A stretch of 64,000 bases of DNA, taken from assembly GCF_021742065.1 (NCBI RefSeq), contig NZ_JAKKIE010000009.1:1-64000 (forward strand), given 5' to 3'. Both the position numbers and the translations under genes were made by a program. This document shows positions 47,801 to 56,131 of this stretch, in pieces (within the stretch, counting starts at the first letter, position 1; each line of letters starts with the position of its first letter). Source of the DNA: Rhizorhapis sp. SPR117. GTDB lineage: Bacteria > Pseudomonadota > Alphaproteobacteria > Sphingomonadales > Sphingomonadaceae. The notes under the pieces were generated by a model, which saw nothing but the letters and a program-made list of their open reading frames with translations, searched no databases and was not told the DNA's origin.

Positions 47801-48260
47801 CGGCGGCGATTTTGCCTTGGCTGACGAGCGCCGGGCTGTGCGCGCCGGTGGCGGCATCGGCGAAAATCAGAGCAATGTCCTTGGCCCGCACATCACGGCC
47901 GTTGGCGCGATACGCGCTGCCCGCGCCGCGTTCGATGCGGCGCATGACCTCCAACTCGCCCGCTTGCGTCGCGGCAATGGGACCGGTGATTTCATGGACT
48001 TCGCGTTCGGCCAATATGGCGACTTCGGCAAAGTCACGTTGCGGACGGGTTGCGGTGCCGGCAAAGATGACATCCTCCATGCCGCCGCCGCGCATGGATT
48101 TGGCGCTGGATTCGCCCATGACCCAGCGGATCGCTTCAAGCAGATTGGACTTGCCGCAGCCATTGGGTCCGACAATGCCGGTCAGCCCCGGCTCAATCCG
48201 CAGTTCAGCCGGATCGACGAAGCTTTTGAAGCCGGAGAGCTTGAGGCGCTTTATCTGCAT
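44820..48260 (-). CDS. smc: Chromosome segregation protein SMC
   Basis: A 1146-residue SMC ATPase. The N-terminal head has KLSGFKSFVDPAELRIEPG and Walker A GPNGCGKSN; the C-terminal head has the signature LLSGGEQALTAIALIFGLF and Walker B CVLDEVDAPLDDANV. Two long Ala/Glu/Arg-rich coiled-coil arms flank a hinge at about residues 490-640 (around LAAALGDDLEAAIGAEG to LDGQLRRWDGYIAIEGG). As a dimer with ScpA and ScpB it condenses and segregates chromosomes. It is first in position of the same-strand set with the two DsbA genes and dciA upstream of it. Confidence 0.96.
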   Translation of the reverse strand: MQIKRLKLSGFKSFVDPAELRIEPGLTGIVGPNGCGKSNLLEAIRWVMGESSAKSMRGGGMEDVIFAGTATRPQRDFAEVAILAEREVHEITGPIAATQAGELEVMRRIERGAGSAYRANGRDVRAKDIALIFADAATGAHSPALVSQGKIAAVISAKPAERRMMLEEAAGIAGLHVRRKDAEQKLRATETNLARLDDILADMESRAGALRRQARAAERYTRLTEQIHIAEARLIYARWRDAAKAAEIARDEAKRAETLVTQAQEAQQAAAAYQNEAVKQLAVRRTEAQKARDAANEAGHKLASLRSEQASLIQRRTDLEAQAVRLDEDKAREGSLAHDAAEAIERLNAEVEQIAARVKETESIRPDFDARIARADSAARDAELDLAKAMAKQASEQAELRVAHAALNAAQTRLDRTARDRQRIEQELADLAQAAPLEQARDAALDLQDRARAERTQAEAAIAQAESDRIAAADSRTAAESSLSSAKAALAALDSEAAALRKAVDTSGNRNRALDRIKAAPGYERALAAALGDDLEAAIGAEGKRHWIGAAREDGDPAIPADCTSLADHVTAPSELARRLSQILVAQGDTGQALAVGQRLVTLDGQLRRWDGYIAIEGGAAAAERLIRLNRLDAIEAVRPATTMQVDTATASLTSAEALARTANESLASGRADLNRADQMLRDALRAADEAALALDRLKGRRDELQVRLAEATTDHRSAQNEFEAAQTASANLPDGSETANLVTTLQQSSEKARLAVSQLQAEQAMTDRALGADRDRLTAAQSEIKSWRARAGEASRRMEDMSRRATDIAEQREALDGKPEAVARAIAALDESSHALLETAEACQAGERAAEDILRQAETRHAQTGEALAAAREARAGAIARAENQEQRRIEMGRISGERFECPAPVLPEKLGFDSADVRDAAQESETLEKLTQDRERIGPVNLVAAQELAELEESQTKSRAESDELIQAIHRLRGSIGSLNREGRARLLTAFEAVDGHFQRLFTALFNGGQAHLKLVDSDDPLEAGLEIMAQPPGKKLSTLTLLSGGEQALTAIALIFGLFLTNPAPICVLDEVDAPLDDANVERFCDLLDKMVQDTRTRYLIVTHNAVTMSRMHRLFGVTMIEKGVSRLVSVDLGGAEELLAAE

Positions 48261-48373
48261 GGGGCGGACATCCCCGAGCCAAATGCGGATGGAAAAGCGC
48301 GCGGGCCTGCGTTCATGGATGCTGAAACAGGTTCAGCATGACATTTCTTTAAAAAAGCGCCCCCCGGCTGCAA

Positions 48374-49132
48374 TCAGGCCCCCGCTTCGCGCAATTGGGC
48401 CTCCAGAAGTGGCCAGGATGCGACATTGTCGACCTTCGTCCCGTTTATGAGGAAGGTCGGCGTTCCTTCAATGTTATAGGTCGTGCTGGCTTTTTGCACC
48501 CCATCGGCCAATGCTTCGGCAGTTTTGGTGTCGGCGAGGCACTGTTTGGCCTGATCCTCGCTGATACCGCGCTGCATGACGAATTCGATCAGGCCAACGT
48601 TCTGAGCCAGTTTTACAAAGCGCTCTTGCGCCGGGGCTTCCACCGCAGCTTTATAGGTCGCTTCGCCCATTGCCTGTGCTTTTTCGAACAGAGTGGGCTG
48701 ATAGGCGAAAATCTGCTCGGAAAGCGGGAAGAAAGGCTCCGCGCCGCCGCAACGGGCAAGCAGAGCCCCCGTCATGTCCAGCGGATCGCGCACATAATTG
48801 CGCAGTTCATAGCTGACCTTGCCCGTGTTCACATATTTGTCGCGCAACACCGGAAAACCGTTTTCCGAGAAATCGGCGCAATGGCTGCAGGTCAGCGATG
48901 CGAATTCGACTATTTTCAGCGGCGCATCGGGATTGCCCATGACAAAGCCGCCTTCGGGTGTCGCTTTGACCATATCGGCCCAGCTCGTTCCGGCAGGCGC
49001 GGCAACCGCGGCGACAGGTGCGCCGTTTGTCTTTGCGTCCGATGATGCATTCTTGTCACCGCATGCGACAAGCGACAGCGCCAGTACCAGCGGGGCCAGC
49101 ATCAGTGGGGAAAGGCCGGTCAGTTTCTGCAT
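48374..49132 (-). CDS. DsbA-family thiol oxidoreductase, lipoprotein
   Basis: A 252-residue thioredoxin-fold protein with a lipoprotein signal (LVLALSLVACGDKN, lipid cysteine at residue 24). The active site is Cys82-Ser-His-Cys85 in EFASLTCSHCADF, and the cis-proline loop is EGTPTFLING. It probably makes or rearranges disulfides in secreted proteins while anchored to a membrane. The ATG at 49132 is preferred because it starts the signal sequence; upstream codons in frame are not secretion-like. It lies 46 bases after the second DsbA-like gene and 113 bases before smc. Confidence 0.88.
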   Translation of the reverse strand: MQKLTGLSPLMLAPLVLALSLVACGDKNASSDAKTNGAPVAAVAAPAGTSWADMVKATPEGGFVMGNPDAPLKIVEFASLTCSHCADFSENGFPVLRDKYVNTGKVSYELRNYVRDPLDMTGALLARCGGAEPFFPLSEQIFAYQPTLFEKAQAMGEATYKAAVEAPAQERFVKLAQNVGLIEFVMQRGISEDQAKQCLADTKTAEALADGVQKASTTYNIEGTPTFLINGTKVDNVASWPLLEAQLREAGA

Positions 49133-49178
49133 GGAAGATATGGCTCCGAAAAATTGTTCTTGTGACTGTGCATCTACT

Positions 49179-49874
49179 TTAGTTGGCTGCAGGGGGCAAT
49201 GCGGGTTCCAGTGAGTTCCAGTCATGCGCATCGGCCAGCAGGCGGCCATTGACGGAGAAACTGGGAGTGCCGCTGATCTTCAGTTCTCCCCATGCCTGCT
49301 TCGTCATGGCAAGAATCTTGTCACGTGCGCCGGTGTCGCCAAGGCAGATCTTGAGCTGGTTCGGGGTGAAGCCACGCTTTTGCAACAGAGTATAGAGACC
49401 GGTGCTTGCGGCGATATCGTCCATCGTATCGTCGATGCTGGCGGACGGCGGCTTGTCCTTGTTAGCGTCGTTATAGGCCACGACCTGCTTCATCCAATTG
49501 TCGAAATTGGCCATGAGCGCATCATGGTTGCCGAAGAATTTCGTAGGGCCGCCGCAACGGGCGAGCAAGGCCGCCGTCAGGTCGTACCGGTCGCGCACGG
49601 CATTGCGGATTTCGATGTTGAGCGTGCCCTTGCTGACCCAGTTAACATGGAGTGGAGCGGCAGCCTTTTGGGTGAAGGCAGCGCAATGGCTGCAGGTATA
49701 GCTGATATATTCAACCAGATTGGTCCCCGCATCGGGCTTGCCCATGATGAAACCACCGATGTTCGACATGCTGTAGCGCTTTGCCCAATCGACTTTTTGC
49801 GCCGACACGGCAGGGGCCATTATCAGCGAGAGCGCAGCGCCAGCCAGGATTGATATTCTGGAAAAGCCGATCAT
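49179..49874 (-). CDS. DsbA-family thiol oxidoreductase, periplasmic
   Basis: A 231-residue protein with a cleavable signal (ILAGAALSLIMAPAVSAQ, cut after residue 25). It has a thioredoxin-fold active site Cys61-Ser-His-Cys64 in YISYTCSHCAAF and the cis-proline loop SGTPSFSVNG. The two adjacent DsbA-like proteins share YxCSHC and LLARCGG stretches and arose by duplication. One is lipidated and one is soluble, so they may serve different substrates. No dsbB is in the window. It lies 43 bases downstream of dciA. Confidence 0.88.
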   Translation of the reverse strand: MIGFSRISILAGAALSLIMAPAVSAQKVDWAKRYSMSNIGGFIMGKPDAGTNLVEYISYTCSHCAAFTQKAAAPLHVNWVSKGTLNIEIRNAVRDRYDLTAALLARCGGPTKFFGNHDALMANFDNWMKQVVAYNDANKDKPPSASIDDTMDDIAASTGLYTLLQKRGFTPNQLKICLGDTGARDKILAMTKQAWGELKISGTPSFSVNGRLLADAHDWNSLEPALPPAAN

Positions 49875-49917
49875 TGGAGAGGTCCGTTATTGGTCAACAA
49901 ATATGGAGCTGGCGGGA

Positions 49918-50454
49918 CTAGCGTTCGCCAATTTTGGGCGGTCCGCTGGAATTGGCAAGTCCCTGTGCAAGCGATTCCAGCACTGCGCGCAATTCGGGAT
50001 CGCCGATGTCGCGCAGGCTGTCGCCCAATTCGACAGGAATGGGCCGGAGCATCCTGGGCGGCGGGCGGCGTTCGATGTCCCCTCCCTGCGGTTCGACTGT
50101 TCCCTGCCGCATCGCCACCTTGGCGACGGCATTATAGCCGAAGAAGCGATTCACCCGTTCGACAATCTCCGGCAGTACATGTTGCATCATAGGGGCAAAG
50201 CCGCTTGCCACGATCAAGCTCAATGTGCCGCCCGCTTTTTGACCGACGGGAAAGCGAATCGATTCAGGTGCGGACACTTCAGCATATTTGCTACCGACAA
50301 TTTCGTCCCAGCGGGTGACGATGCTGCTTTGAACAAAGCCGAAGCGCCGGAAAGCCGCGCGCCCGATATTGGGGACGATGTCAGCAATATTGCGCGCAGG
50401 CCCGCCGCGCGGCCTTTGATCCGCAGGGGATTTTTTGTCGGGGCGTTTCGTCAT
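49918..50454 (-). CDS. dciA: DciA-family replication protein (DUF721)
   Basis: A 178-residue DUF721 protein. The core FVQSSIVTRWDEIVGSKYAEVSAPESIRF and LSLIVASGFAPMMQHVLPEIVERVNRFFGY is the family domain. DciA loads the replicative helicase DnaB in bacteria lacking DnaC. A low-complexity N-terminus (KRPDKKSPADQRPRGG) and a C-terminal extension of about 70 residues are present. Starts at 50454 and 50466 are both possible; neither has a clear ribosome-binding site. The gene is divergent from mutY with about 25 bases between starts. Confidence 0.82.
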   Translation of the reverse strand: MTKRPDKKSPADQRPRGGPARNIADIVPNIGRAAFRRFGFVQSSIVTRWDEIVGSKYAEVSAPESIRFPVGQKAGGTLSLIVASGFAPMMQHVLPEIVERVNRFFGYNAVAKVAMRQGTVEPQGGDIERRPPPRMLRPIPVELGDSLRDIGDPELRAVLESLAQGLANSSGPPKIGER

Positions 50455-50479
50455 CGTCGGCATCATGGCATAGCGGGGT

Positions 50480-51547
50480 ATGCCCGTCGATGACCAAATC
50501 AGCATGAAACAGACAAGCGGAATATCCGTCAGACTGCTTGCCCATTATGATAGTCATGCACGGACATTGCCGTGGCGTTCGGCACCGGGCGCCAATGCGG
50601 CTGATCCATATCGCGTCTGGTTGTCCGAAATCATGTTGCAGCAGACGACGGTGGCGGCGGTAAAGCCCTATTTCGAAAAATTTACGGTGCGATGGCCCGA
50701 TGTGATGGCGCTCGCCGATGCGGACGAAGCCGAGTTGATGGCGGCATGGGCAGGGCTTGGCTATTATGCACGAGCACGTAATCTGCTCGCCTGCGCCCGG
50801 ATCGTGGCGAAGGAACATGGCGGGGATTTTCCTGCGAACGAGGCGGCGCTGCGGGTGCTGCCGGGTATTGGCGCTTATACCGCCGCCGCCATCGCTGCCA
50901 TCGCCTTTGGAAAGAGGGCCGTCGTGGTCGATGCCAATGTCGAACGAGTCGTAGCGCGGCTGTTTGCGATTGGCACGCCGCTGCCCCAGGCGCGGACAGA
51001 GATTCGCACGGCGACTGACAGGATCACGCCCGATATGCGCGCCGGGGATTTTGCGCAGGCGATGATGGATCTGGGCGCAACGGTGTGCACGGTCCGCAAT
51101 CCTCTGTGCGCGCTCTGCCCCCTGAACGCGGACTGCGCGGCCTATGCGGCAGGCGATCCCACGGGCTTTCCGGTCAAACCGGCAAGGAAGGCACGGCCTG
51201 AACGGCACGGCTATGTCTGGTGGATGCAGAATGACGGCCATGTCTGGCTCATCCGCCGCCCGGGCAAGGGATTGCTGGGGGGGATGCGGGCGCTGCCGAC
51301 CTCTGCCTGGGACAAGGAACCGGACTATGCGCCCCCCATTGCAGGGCAGTGGAACCGGGTAGCGGCGCCGATCGTGCACGTCTTTACTCATTTTGCCCTG
51401 AACCTTCAGGTTGAGTGGCTGCATATCGAAAGAGATTGCATGACTGGCCAAGCGGGGGAATGGTGGCCGATAGACGCAATGAACGATGCGGGATTGCCGA
51501 CATTGTTTGCCAAGGCCGCATGGGCCGTGATGGAGGAGATTGCCTGA
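50480..51547 (+). CDS. mutY: A/G-specific adenine glycosylase
   Basis: A 355-residue DNA glycosylase that removes adenine opposite 8-oxoguanine. The N-terminal catalytic motif is WLSEIMLQQTTVAAV, with the active Glu. The helix-hairpin-helix is LPGIGAYTAAAIAAIAFG and the catalytic Asp is in VVVDANVERVVAR. The four iron-sulfur cysteines occur as C-X6-C-X2-C-X5-C in CTVRNPLCALCPLNADC. A C-terminal Nudix-like 8-oxoG recognition domain follows. ATG at 50480 or 50504 may be used. Its stop overlaps the nudC start by one base. Confidence 0.93.
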   Translation: MPVDDQISMKQTSGISVRLLAHYDSHARTLPWRSAPGANAADPYRVWLSEIMLQQTTVAAVKPYFEKFTVRWPDVMALADADEAELMAAWAGLGYYARARNLLACARIVAKEHGGDFPANEAALRVLPGIGAYTAAAIAAIAFGKRAVVVDANVERVVARLFAIGTPLPQARTEIRTATDRITPDMRAGDFAQAMMDLGATVCTVRNPLCALCPLNADCAAYAAGDPTGFPVKPARKARPERHGYVWWMQNDGHVWLIRRPGKGLLGGMRALPTSAWDKEPDYAPPIAGQWNRVAAPIVHVFTHFALNLQVEWLHIERDCMTGQAGEWWPIDAMNDAGLPTLFAKAAWAVMEEIA

Positions 51548-52440
51548 TGCAGCTTATGTCCGGGAACGCAGGTTTTACAGGGGGCGTTCTCGACCGGGCG
51601 GATCAAGTGCGCACCAATCCTGCGCTTCTGGCAGAAGCATTCGCCGATTCGCGCGCACGGTTGCTGGTACTCGATGGCCTTGATCCAGTATTAGGTGAGG
51701 ATGGCGATCTGGCTTGGGCCAGTCTTTCCCCCGGCCGTGTGCCGGACGATTTCATCCTGCTTGGAATGGATGAGGCAGGGCCGGTCTTTGCGGAGATCAG
51801 CCCGAATATCCCCCATGCCGGAACCTTTGCGCCGCGCGTGTGGGAACTTGCGCAGCTGCTCAAGTCTGAGGCCTTGGCATTATATGGTTGTGCCCGCAGC
51901 GTGATCGATTGGCACAAGCGCCACGGCTTTTGCGCCAACTGCGGAATGCCGACCGAAGTTGTCAAAGCCGGTTGGTCGCGAAGATGTGTCGGATGCGAGG
52001 CGGAACATTTTCCGCGTGTCGATCCGGTCACTATCATGCTGGCCGAACATGATGGCCGGATATTGGTGGGGCGGCAGGCACGCTTTCCCGCCGGACGCTA
52101 TTCGGCGCTGGCGGGTTTCGTTGAACCGGGTGAGACGATCGAGGAAGCAGTTGCGCGTGAACTGTGGGAGGAAGCAGGCATTCGCGTGCATAGTGTGCGC
52201 TATATCACCAGTCAGCCCTGGCCTTTTCCGTCATCGTTGATGATTGCATGTATCGGGCACACCGACGATCCGACGCTGACCCTCGATACGACCGAGATCG
52301 AGGATGCGAAATGGGTTGATGCCGCTGGGGTCCGTGCGGCTCTTGCGGGCGAAACCGATGCGCCTTTCATGGCGCCGCCCCCGATGGCTGTGGCGCATAC
52401 GCTGTTGCGGCATTGGATTGATGGGCGAGAACAGGCCTGA
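51547..52440 (+). CDS. nudC: NAD(+) diphosphatase
   Basis: A 297-residue Nudix hydrolase that cleaves NAD(H) and can remove NAD caps from RNA. A zinc ribbon (CANCG and RRCVGC) is followed by the Nudix box GFVEPGETIEEAVARELWEE and the NudC-specific motif SQPWPFPSSLM. An N-terminal domain of about 120 residues precedes. Translation starts at the ATG overlapping the mutY stop (TGATG), so the two genes are coupled and both deal with nucleotide damage or turnover. Confidence 0.92.
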   Translation: MQLMSGNAGFTGGVLDRADQVRTNPALLAEAFADSRARLLVLDGLDPVLGEDGDLAWASLSPGRVPDDFILLGMDEAGPVFAEISPNIPHAGTFAPRVWELAQLLKSEALALYGCARSVIDWHKRHGFCANCGMPTEVVKAGWSRRCVGCEAEHFPRVDPVTIMLAEHDGRILVGRQARFPAGRYSALAGFVEPGETIEEAVARELWEEAGIRVHSVRYITSQPWPFPSSLMIACIGHTDDPTLTLDTTEIEDAKWVDAAGVRAALAGETDAPFMAPPPMAVAHTLLRHWIDGREQA

Positions 52441-52442
52441 CT

Positions 52443-53396
52443 TTAGGCCGCCGCGCGTATCAATCGGTCATTGATGGCCATACCCAAGCCGTCCGCCGGG
52501 ATCGGGGCGATGGCGATGGCGACGGCGGGGCTGGCGTCGGCACGGTGCAGGGCGTCAAACAGGCGTGATGCCGCTTGCGTCAGGTCACCACTCTCGCTCA
52601 GATTGAAATCGCATGCCATCGTGCCAAGGCCGATCATAAATTCACCCGAGCGCGCCGATGCGGCATTGAGGCGCAGTGGCTTGGCCGGGGCATAATGGCT
52701 TGATAGCTGTCCGGGGGCTTCGACTTTGCCATTATCTGTCCGCGTGACGCGAAGGCCTGTCGATTGTTCCAACATGTCCACCGTCACTGGACCCGGGCGA
52801 AGTAACCTTATGGAGCTGTCTTCCGGCACGATAATTGTAGATTCCAGCCCCTGTTCCGTGGGGCCGGCATCAAGGATCATTGGGATTCGTCCATTCAGGC
52901 TGGCCGCCACATGCTTTGCTCTTGTCGGGCTGATCGAACCGCTGGCATTGGCCGATGGTGCGGCAAGGGGGCGGCCGCTTTCCCGGATCAGGCCCTGCAT
53001 CGCGGGGTGTGCGGGACAACGCAGCGCGATGGTGGAAAGGCCCGCCGTCACCAGAGAAGCAATGTCGCTATCGTTACGCAGCGGCAGGACAAGCGTCAGC
53101 GGTCCGGGCCAGAAACGAGCGGCAAGCTGCTCTGCAAGCGGTGAAAAATGTGCTATGCTTCGTGCCATATCCATGTCAGCAACGTGCACAATTAGCGGGT
53201 TGAAGCTTGGTCGACCCTTGGCGGCATAAATGCGCGCCACCGCGTCGGGATTCGTGGCGTCGGCGGCAAGGCCGTAAACGGTTTCCGTGGTTATGGCGAC
53301 CGTCTGGCCCATCCGGATCAGGTCTGCCGCATCGCGCAACGCGGCCATGCCGTAGCGGCACATTTGCGTTGAAAAGGGCGGGTTTGAGCTGGTCAC
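52443..53396 (-). CDS. L-threonylcarbamoyladenylate synthase (Sua5/TsaC)
   Basis: A 317-residue enzyme making threonylcarbamoyl-AMP for the t6A modification of tRNA reading ANN codons. The YrdC-type domain covers about residues 20-210 (VAITTETVYGLAADATN; KGRPSFNPLIVHV; GRPLAAPSANASGSISPT). A C-terminal Sua5 domain of about 100 residues follows (QLSSHYAPAKPLRL), so this is the Sua5 form, longer than TsaC. The ATG at 53396 is taken, though an ATG at about 53363 is possible. It is convergent with nudC and divergent from the acyl-CoA dehydrogenase. Confidence 0.92.
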   Translation of the reverse strand: MTSSNPPFSTQMCRYGMAALRDAADLIRMGQTVAITTETVYGLAADATNPDAVARIYAAKGRPSFNPLIVHVADMDMARSIAHFSPLAEQLAARFWPGPLTLVLPLRNDSDIASLVTAGLSTIALRCPAHPAMQGLIRESGRPLAAPSANASGSISPTRAKHVAASLNGRIPMILDAGPTEQGLESTIIVPEDSSIRLLRPGPVTVDMLEQSTGLRVTRTDNGKVEAPGQLSSHYAPAKPLRLNAASARSGEFMIGLGTMACDFNLSESGDLTQAASRLFDALHRADASPAVAIAIAPIPADGLGMAINDRLIRAAA

Positions 53397-53462
53397 AACT
53401 GGGCGCTATAGCGGGCGCGAATCGGGCGTCCAAGCGCTAAAAGCAATGAGGGCACTCTGGCA

Positions 53463-55202
53463 ATGGAATACAAGTCTCCGACTGTCGAACAGCGTTTCGT
53501 GCTGGATCACGTTACCCGCCTTGCTGAATTGGCCGAACATGATGCCTTCGCGGCGGCGTCACCCGACATGGTAGACGCTATTATCGAGGGAGCGGGCCAG
53601 TTTGCGGAGGACGAATATGCGCCGCTCAATCGGATTGGCGACATGGAGGGCGCGAAATGGAATGACGGCAAGGTCACCTTGCCCGAAGGATTTCGTTCGG
53701 CTTACCAGTCCTTCGTCCATAATGGCTGGGGCACGATCAATGGGCCAGAGGCCTTTGGCGGACAAGGCCTGCCCTTTTCACTGTTCAGCGTCGTGATGGA
53801 AGATCTGGGCAGCGCCAATTTGGGATTCTCGCTGGTCAACATGCTGACCCCCGCTGCGATCGAGGCGTTGATGGCGCATGGAACGGCGGAGCAACAGAGC
53901 AAATGGCTGCCCAAGCTGATCACTGGCGAATGGACGGGTACAATGAACCTGACCGAACCGCAGGCAGGTTCCGACGTCGGCGCATTGAGCACCATGGCGA
54001 CTCCCGTGGATGATGGCACGTACCGGATCAAGGGGCAAAAAATCTTCATCACCTTTGGCGAACATGATCTGACGGACAATATCGTCCACCTGATCCTTGC
54101 CCGCACGCCCGGCGCACCGGCGGGAACGAAGGGCATTTCGCTGTTCATCGTTCCCAAATACCGTGTCGATGACGCGGGAAATATCGGGGCGCTGAACGAT
54201 GTTCATTGTGCGTCGATCGAACACAAGCTGGGCATTCACGCCTCGCCCACCTGCGTCATGTCCTATGGCGACCATGACGATTGTATCGGCGAGCTGATCG
54301 GCGACGAGTTCGGCGGCATGAAGGCGATGTTCACGATGATGAATCAGGCGCGCCTCAATGTCGGCAGCCAGGGCGTGCAAATCGCCGAACGCGCGACGCA
54401 GCAGGCGATCGCTTATGCTGCCGAACGCATTCAGTCGGCCCGCGCCGATGGTTCCTCGCCCGACCCCGTTGCGATCATCGAGCATCCTGACGTGCGACGG
54501 ATGTTGATCCGCATGAAGGCGCTGACGCAGGCGGCCCGCGCGCTGATCTATTATGCGGCGGGCCAGGTGGACCGGAGGCATCTGGGCATCGAAGGCGCAA
54601 AAAAGCGTCTCGACATACTGACCCCGCTGGCCAAGGCTTATGCCACCGACATGGGTTGCGAAGTCGCTTCCCTGGGTGTGCAGGTGCATGGCGGCATGGG
54701 TTTCATCGAGGAAACTGGCGCAGCGCAATATTATCGCGATGCCCGCATTACGCCCATTTATGAAGGCACCAACGGCATTCAGGCCGCTGACCTGGTGGGC
54801 CGAAAGCTGACCGGCGATGGCGGCGAGGGGTTGAAGAGCCTTCTATCGGATATTCGCATCGAATGCGGTGGCGAGGCGGCGTTGATGACATTGGCCGACG
54901 CAGTGGAGCGAACAGCCGATTGGATGCTGGGTGCGTCCGTCAATGACCGGATGGCGGGCAGCTATCCCTTTCTCACCATGGTTTCGGTCGCGACCTGCGG
55001 CTGGTTGATGGCGCGACAGGGTCGGGCAGCGTCGGAAAGGCTGCGGCAGGGCGACGGCGACCCGGCTTTCCTGAAATCGAAGGAAGTAATGGTGCGCTAC
55101 TATCTCGACCATGTGGTGCCAGAGGCGCTGGGCCTCAAGGCGCAAGCAATGGCAGGCGCGGAGTTGTTGTATGAGTTGGCTGCGGAGGAGTTGGCGATTT
55201 AA
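53463..55202 (+). CDS. Acyl-CoA dehydrogenase
   Basis: A 579-residue FAD-dependent acyl-CoA dehydrogenase of the longer type with a C-terminal extension. Motifs are TGEWTGTMNLTEPQAGSDVG, ITFGEHDL, and QVHGGMGFIEETGAAQYYRDARITPIYEGTNG, split here only for reading; the last includes the FAD-contacting region and the likely catalytic Glu in YEGTNG. About 120 residues after it form the extra C-terminal domain. It oxidises acyl-CoA to the enoyl form in fatty-acid catabolism; chain length is unknown. No other beta-oxidation gene is adjacent. Confidence 0.9.
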   Translation: MEYKSPTVEQRFVLDHVTRLAELAEHDAFAAASPDMVDAIIEGAGQFAEDEYAPLNRIGDMEGAKWNDGKVTLPEGFRSAYQSFVHNGWGTINGPEAFGGQGLPFSLFSVVMEDLGSANLGFSLVNMLTPAAIEALMAHGTAEQQSKWLPKLITGEWTGTMNLTEPQAGSDVGALSTMATPVDDGTYRIKGQKIFITFGEHDLTDNIVHLILARTPGAPAGTKGISLFIVPKYRVDDAGNIGALNDVHCASIEHKLGIHASPTCVMSYGDHDDCIGELIGDEFGGMKAMFTMMNQARLNVGSQGVQIAERATQQAIAYAAERIQSARADGSSPDPVAIIEHPDVRRMLIRMKALTQAARALIYYAAGQVDRRHLGIEGAKKRLDILTPLAKAYATDMGCEVASLGVQVHGGMGFIEETGAAQYYRDARITPIYEGTNGIQAADLVGRKLTGDGGEGLKSLLSDIRIECGGEAALMTLADAVERTADWMLGASVNDRMAGSYPFLTMVSVATCGWLMARQGRAASERLRQGDGDPAFLKSKEVMVRYYLDHVVPEALGLKAQAMAGAELLYELAAEELAI

Positions 55203-55265
55203 TTTTGGCCTGTATGGGCGCGACGATGGTGTGGCATCTCTTATGTCCTCTGCTAAAGCGACGTC

Positions 55266-56081
55266 ATGACCGACAAACTGATCGCCCGTATAGCCGACGC
55301 TTTGGACCGACTCGCCCCCGCGCCATTGCCATCTGCGGACCTTGCCGCTTCGCCTGCCTATATCTGGGACGGCGCCGTGATCCAGTCCGTAGCGGCTTTT
55401 GCGCCTATTCCTTATGATCTGCTGACCGGCATCGATGCGCAGAAATCGCAGCTTCTGGAAAATACCCGTCGCCTCGCCGCTGGCCATGCTGCGCATGATG
55501 TGCTGCTTTGGGGCGCGCGGGGGACCGGGAAGTCGGCCAGCGTTTCCTCGGTCATCGGCCAGCTGCAGGAAGAAGGCCTGGACATTGCGCTGATTCAGTT
55601 TGCCACTGATCGTTTGAAGACATTACCGGACCTTTTCACTCTGCTGCGCGGTACGGCGCGGGCATTTGTGCTGTTCATCGACGATCTGGGCTTTGACGAT
55701 GTCGGCGGCGATGCGCGGGCGTTCCGGTCGCTGTTGCAGGGGTCGGCGACAGCGCGACTGGACAATGTGCGGTTGTATGTCACATCCAACCGCCGCCATA
55801 TCGTGCCGCGGAACATGGGGGAGCAGGACGATCCCATCAACAAGCGCGATGTCGTGGACGACAAGTTGGCGCTGTCCGACCGTTTTGGGCTCAGCCTTGG
55901 CTTTCATAATATCGATCAGGATGCCTATGTGGCCATCGTTGCGGGCTATGCCGGGCATTATGGGCTGGATTTCGATCCGCAAGAGGCTGTGCAGTGGTCC
56001 ACCGTGCGCGGCAGCCGGTCGGGTCGCGTGGCGTGGCAATATGTCGTGGAACTGGCAGGGCGAAAGGGTATCAGAATCTAG
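55266..56081 (+). CDS. DUF815 AAA-type ATPase
   Basis: A 271-residue P-loop ATPase of the DUF815 family. Walker A is [13 protein letters not shown] near residue 83 and Walker B is [15 protein letters not shown]. The sensor region is [15 protein letters not shown], and the C-terminal lid includes [10 protein letters not shown]. The family is widespread but not functionally defined to my knowledge. It lies 51 bases before hisG on the same strand and 63 bases after the acyl-CoA dehydrogenase; co-transcription with hisG is possible. Confidence 0.85.
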   Translation: MTDKLIARIADALDRLAPAPLPSADLAASPAYIWDGAVIQSVAAFAPIPYDLLTGIDAQKSQLLENTRRLAAGHAAHDVLLWGARGTGKSASVSSVIGQLQEEGLDIALIQFATDRLKTLPDLFTLLRGTARAFVLFIDDLGFDDVGGDARAFRSLLQGSATARLDNVRLYVTSNRRHIVPRNMGEQDDPINKRDVVDDKLALSDRFGLSLGFHNIDQDAYVAIVAGYAGHYGLDFDPQEAVQWSTVRGSRSGRVAWQYVVELAGRKGIRI

Positions 56082-56131
56082 CGGTCCCCATGTTGCCCTT
56101 TTCCCTGGCGCCAAGTAAAGCGCCTGACATC

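Noticed and set aside
46944..48341. Plus-strand open frame of 465 codons opposite smc
   Set aside because: Shadow of the smc coding strand; Gly/Phe-rich with no ribosome-binding site or domain.
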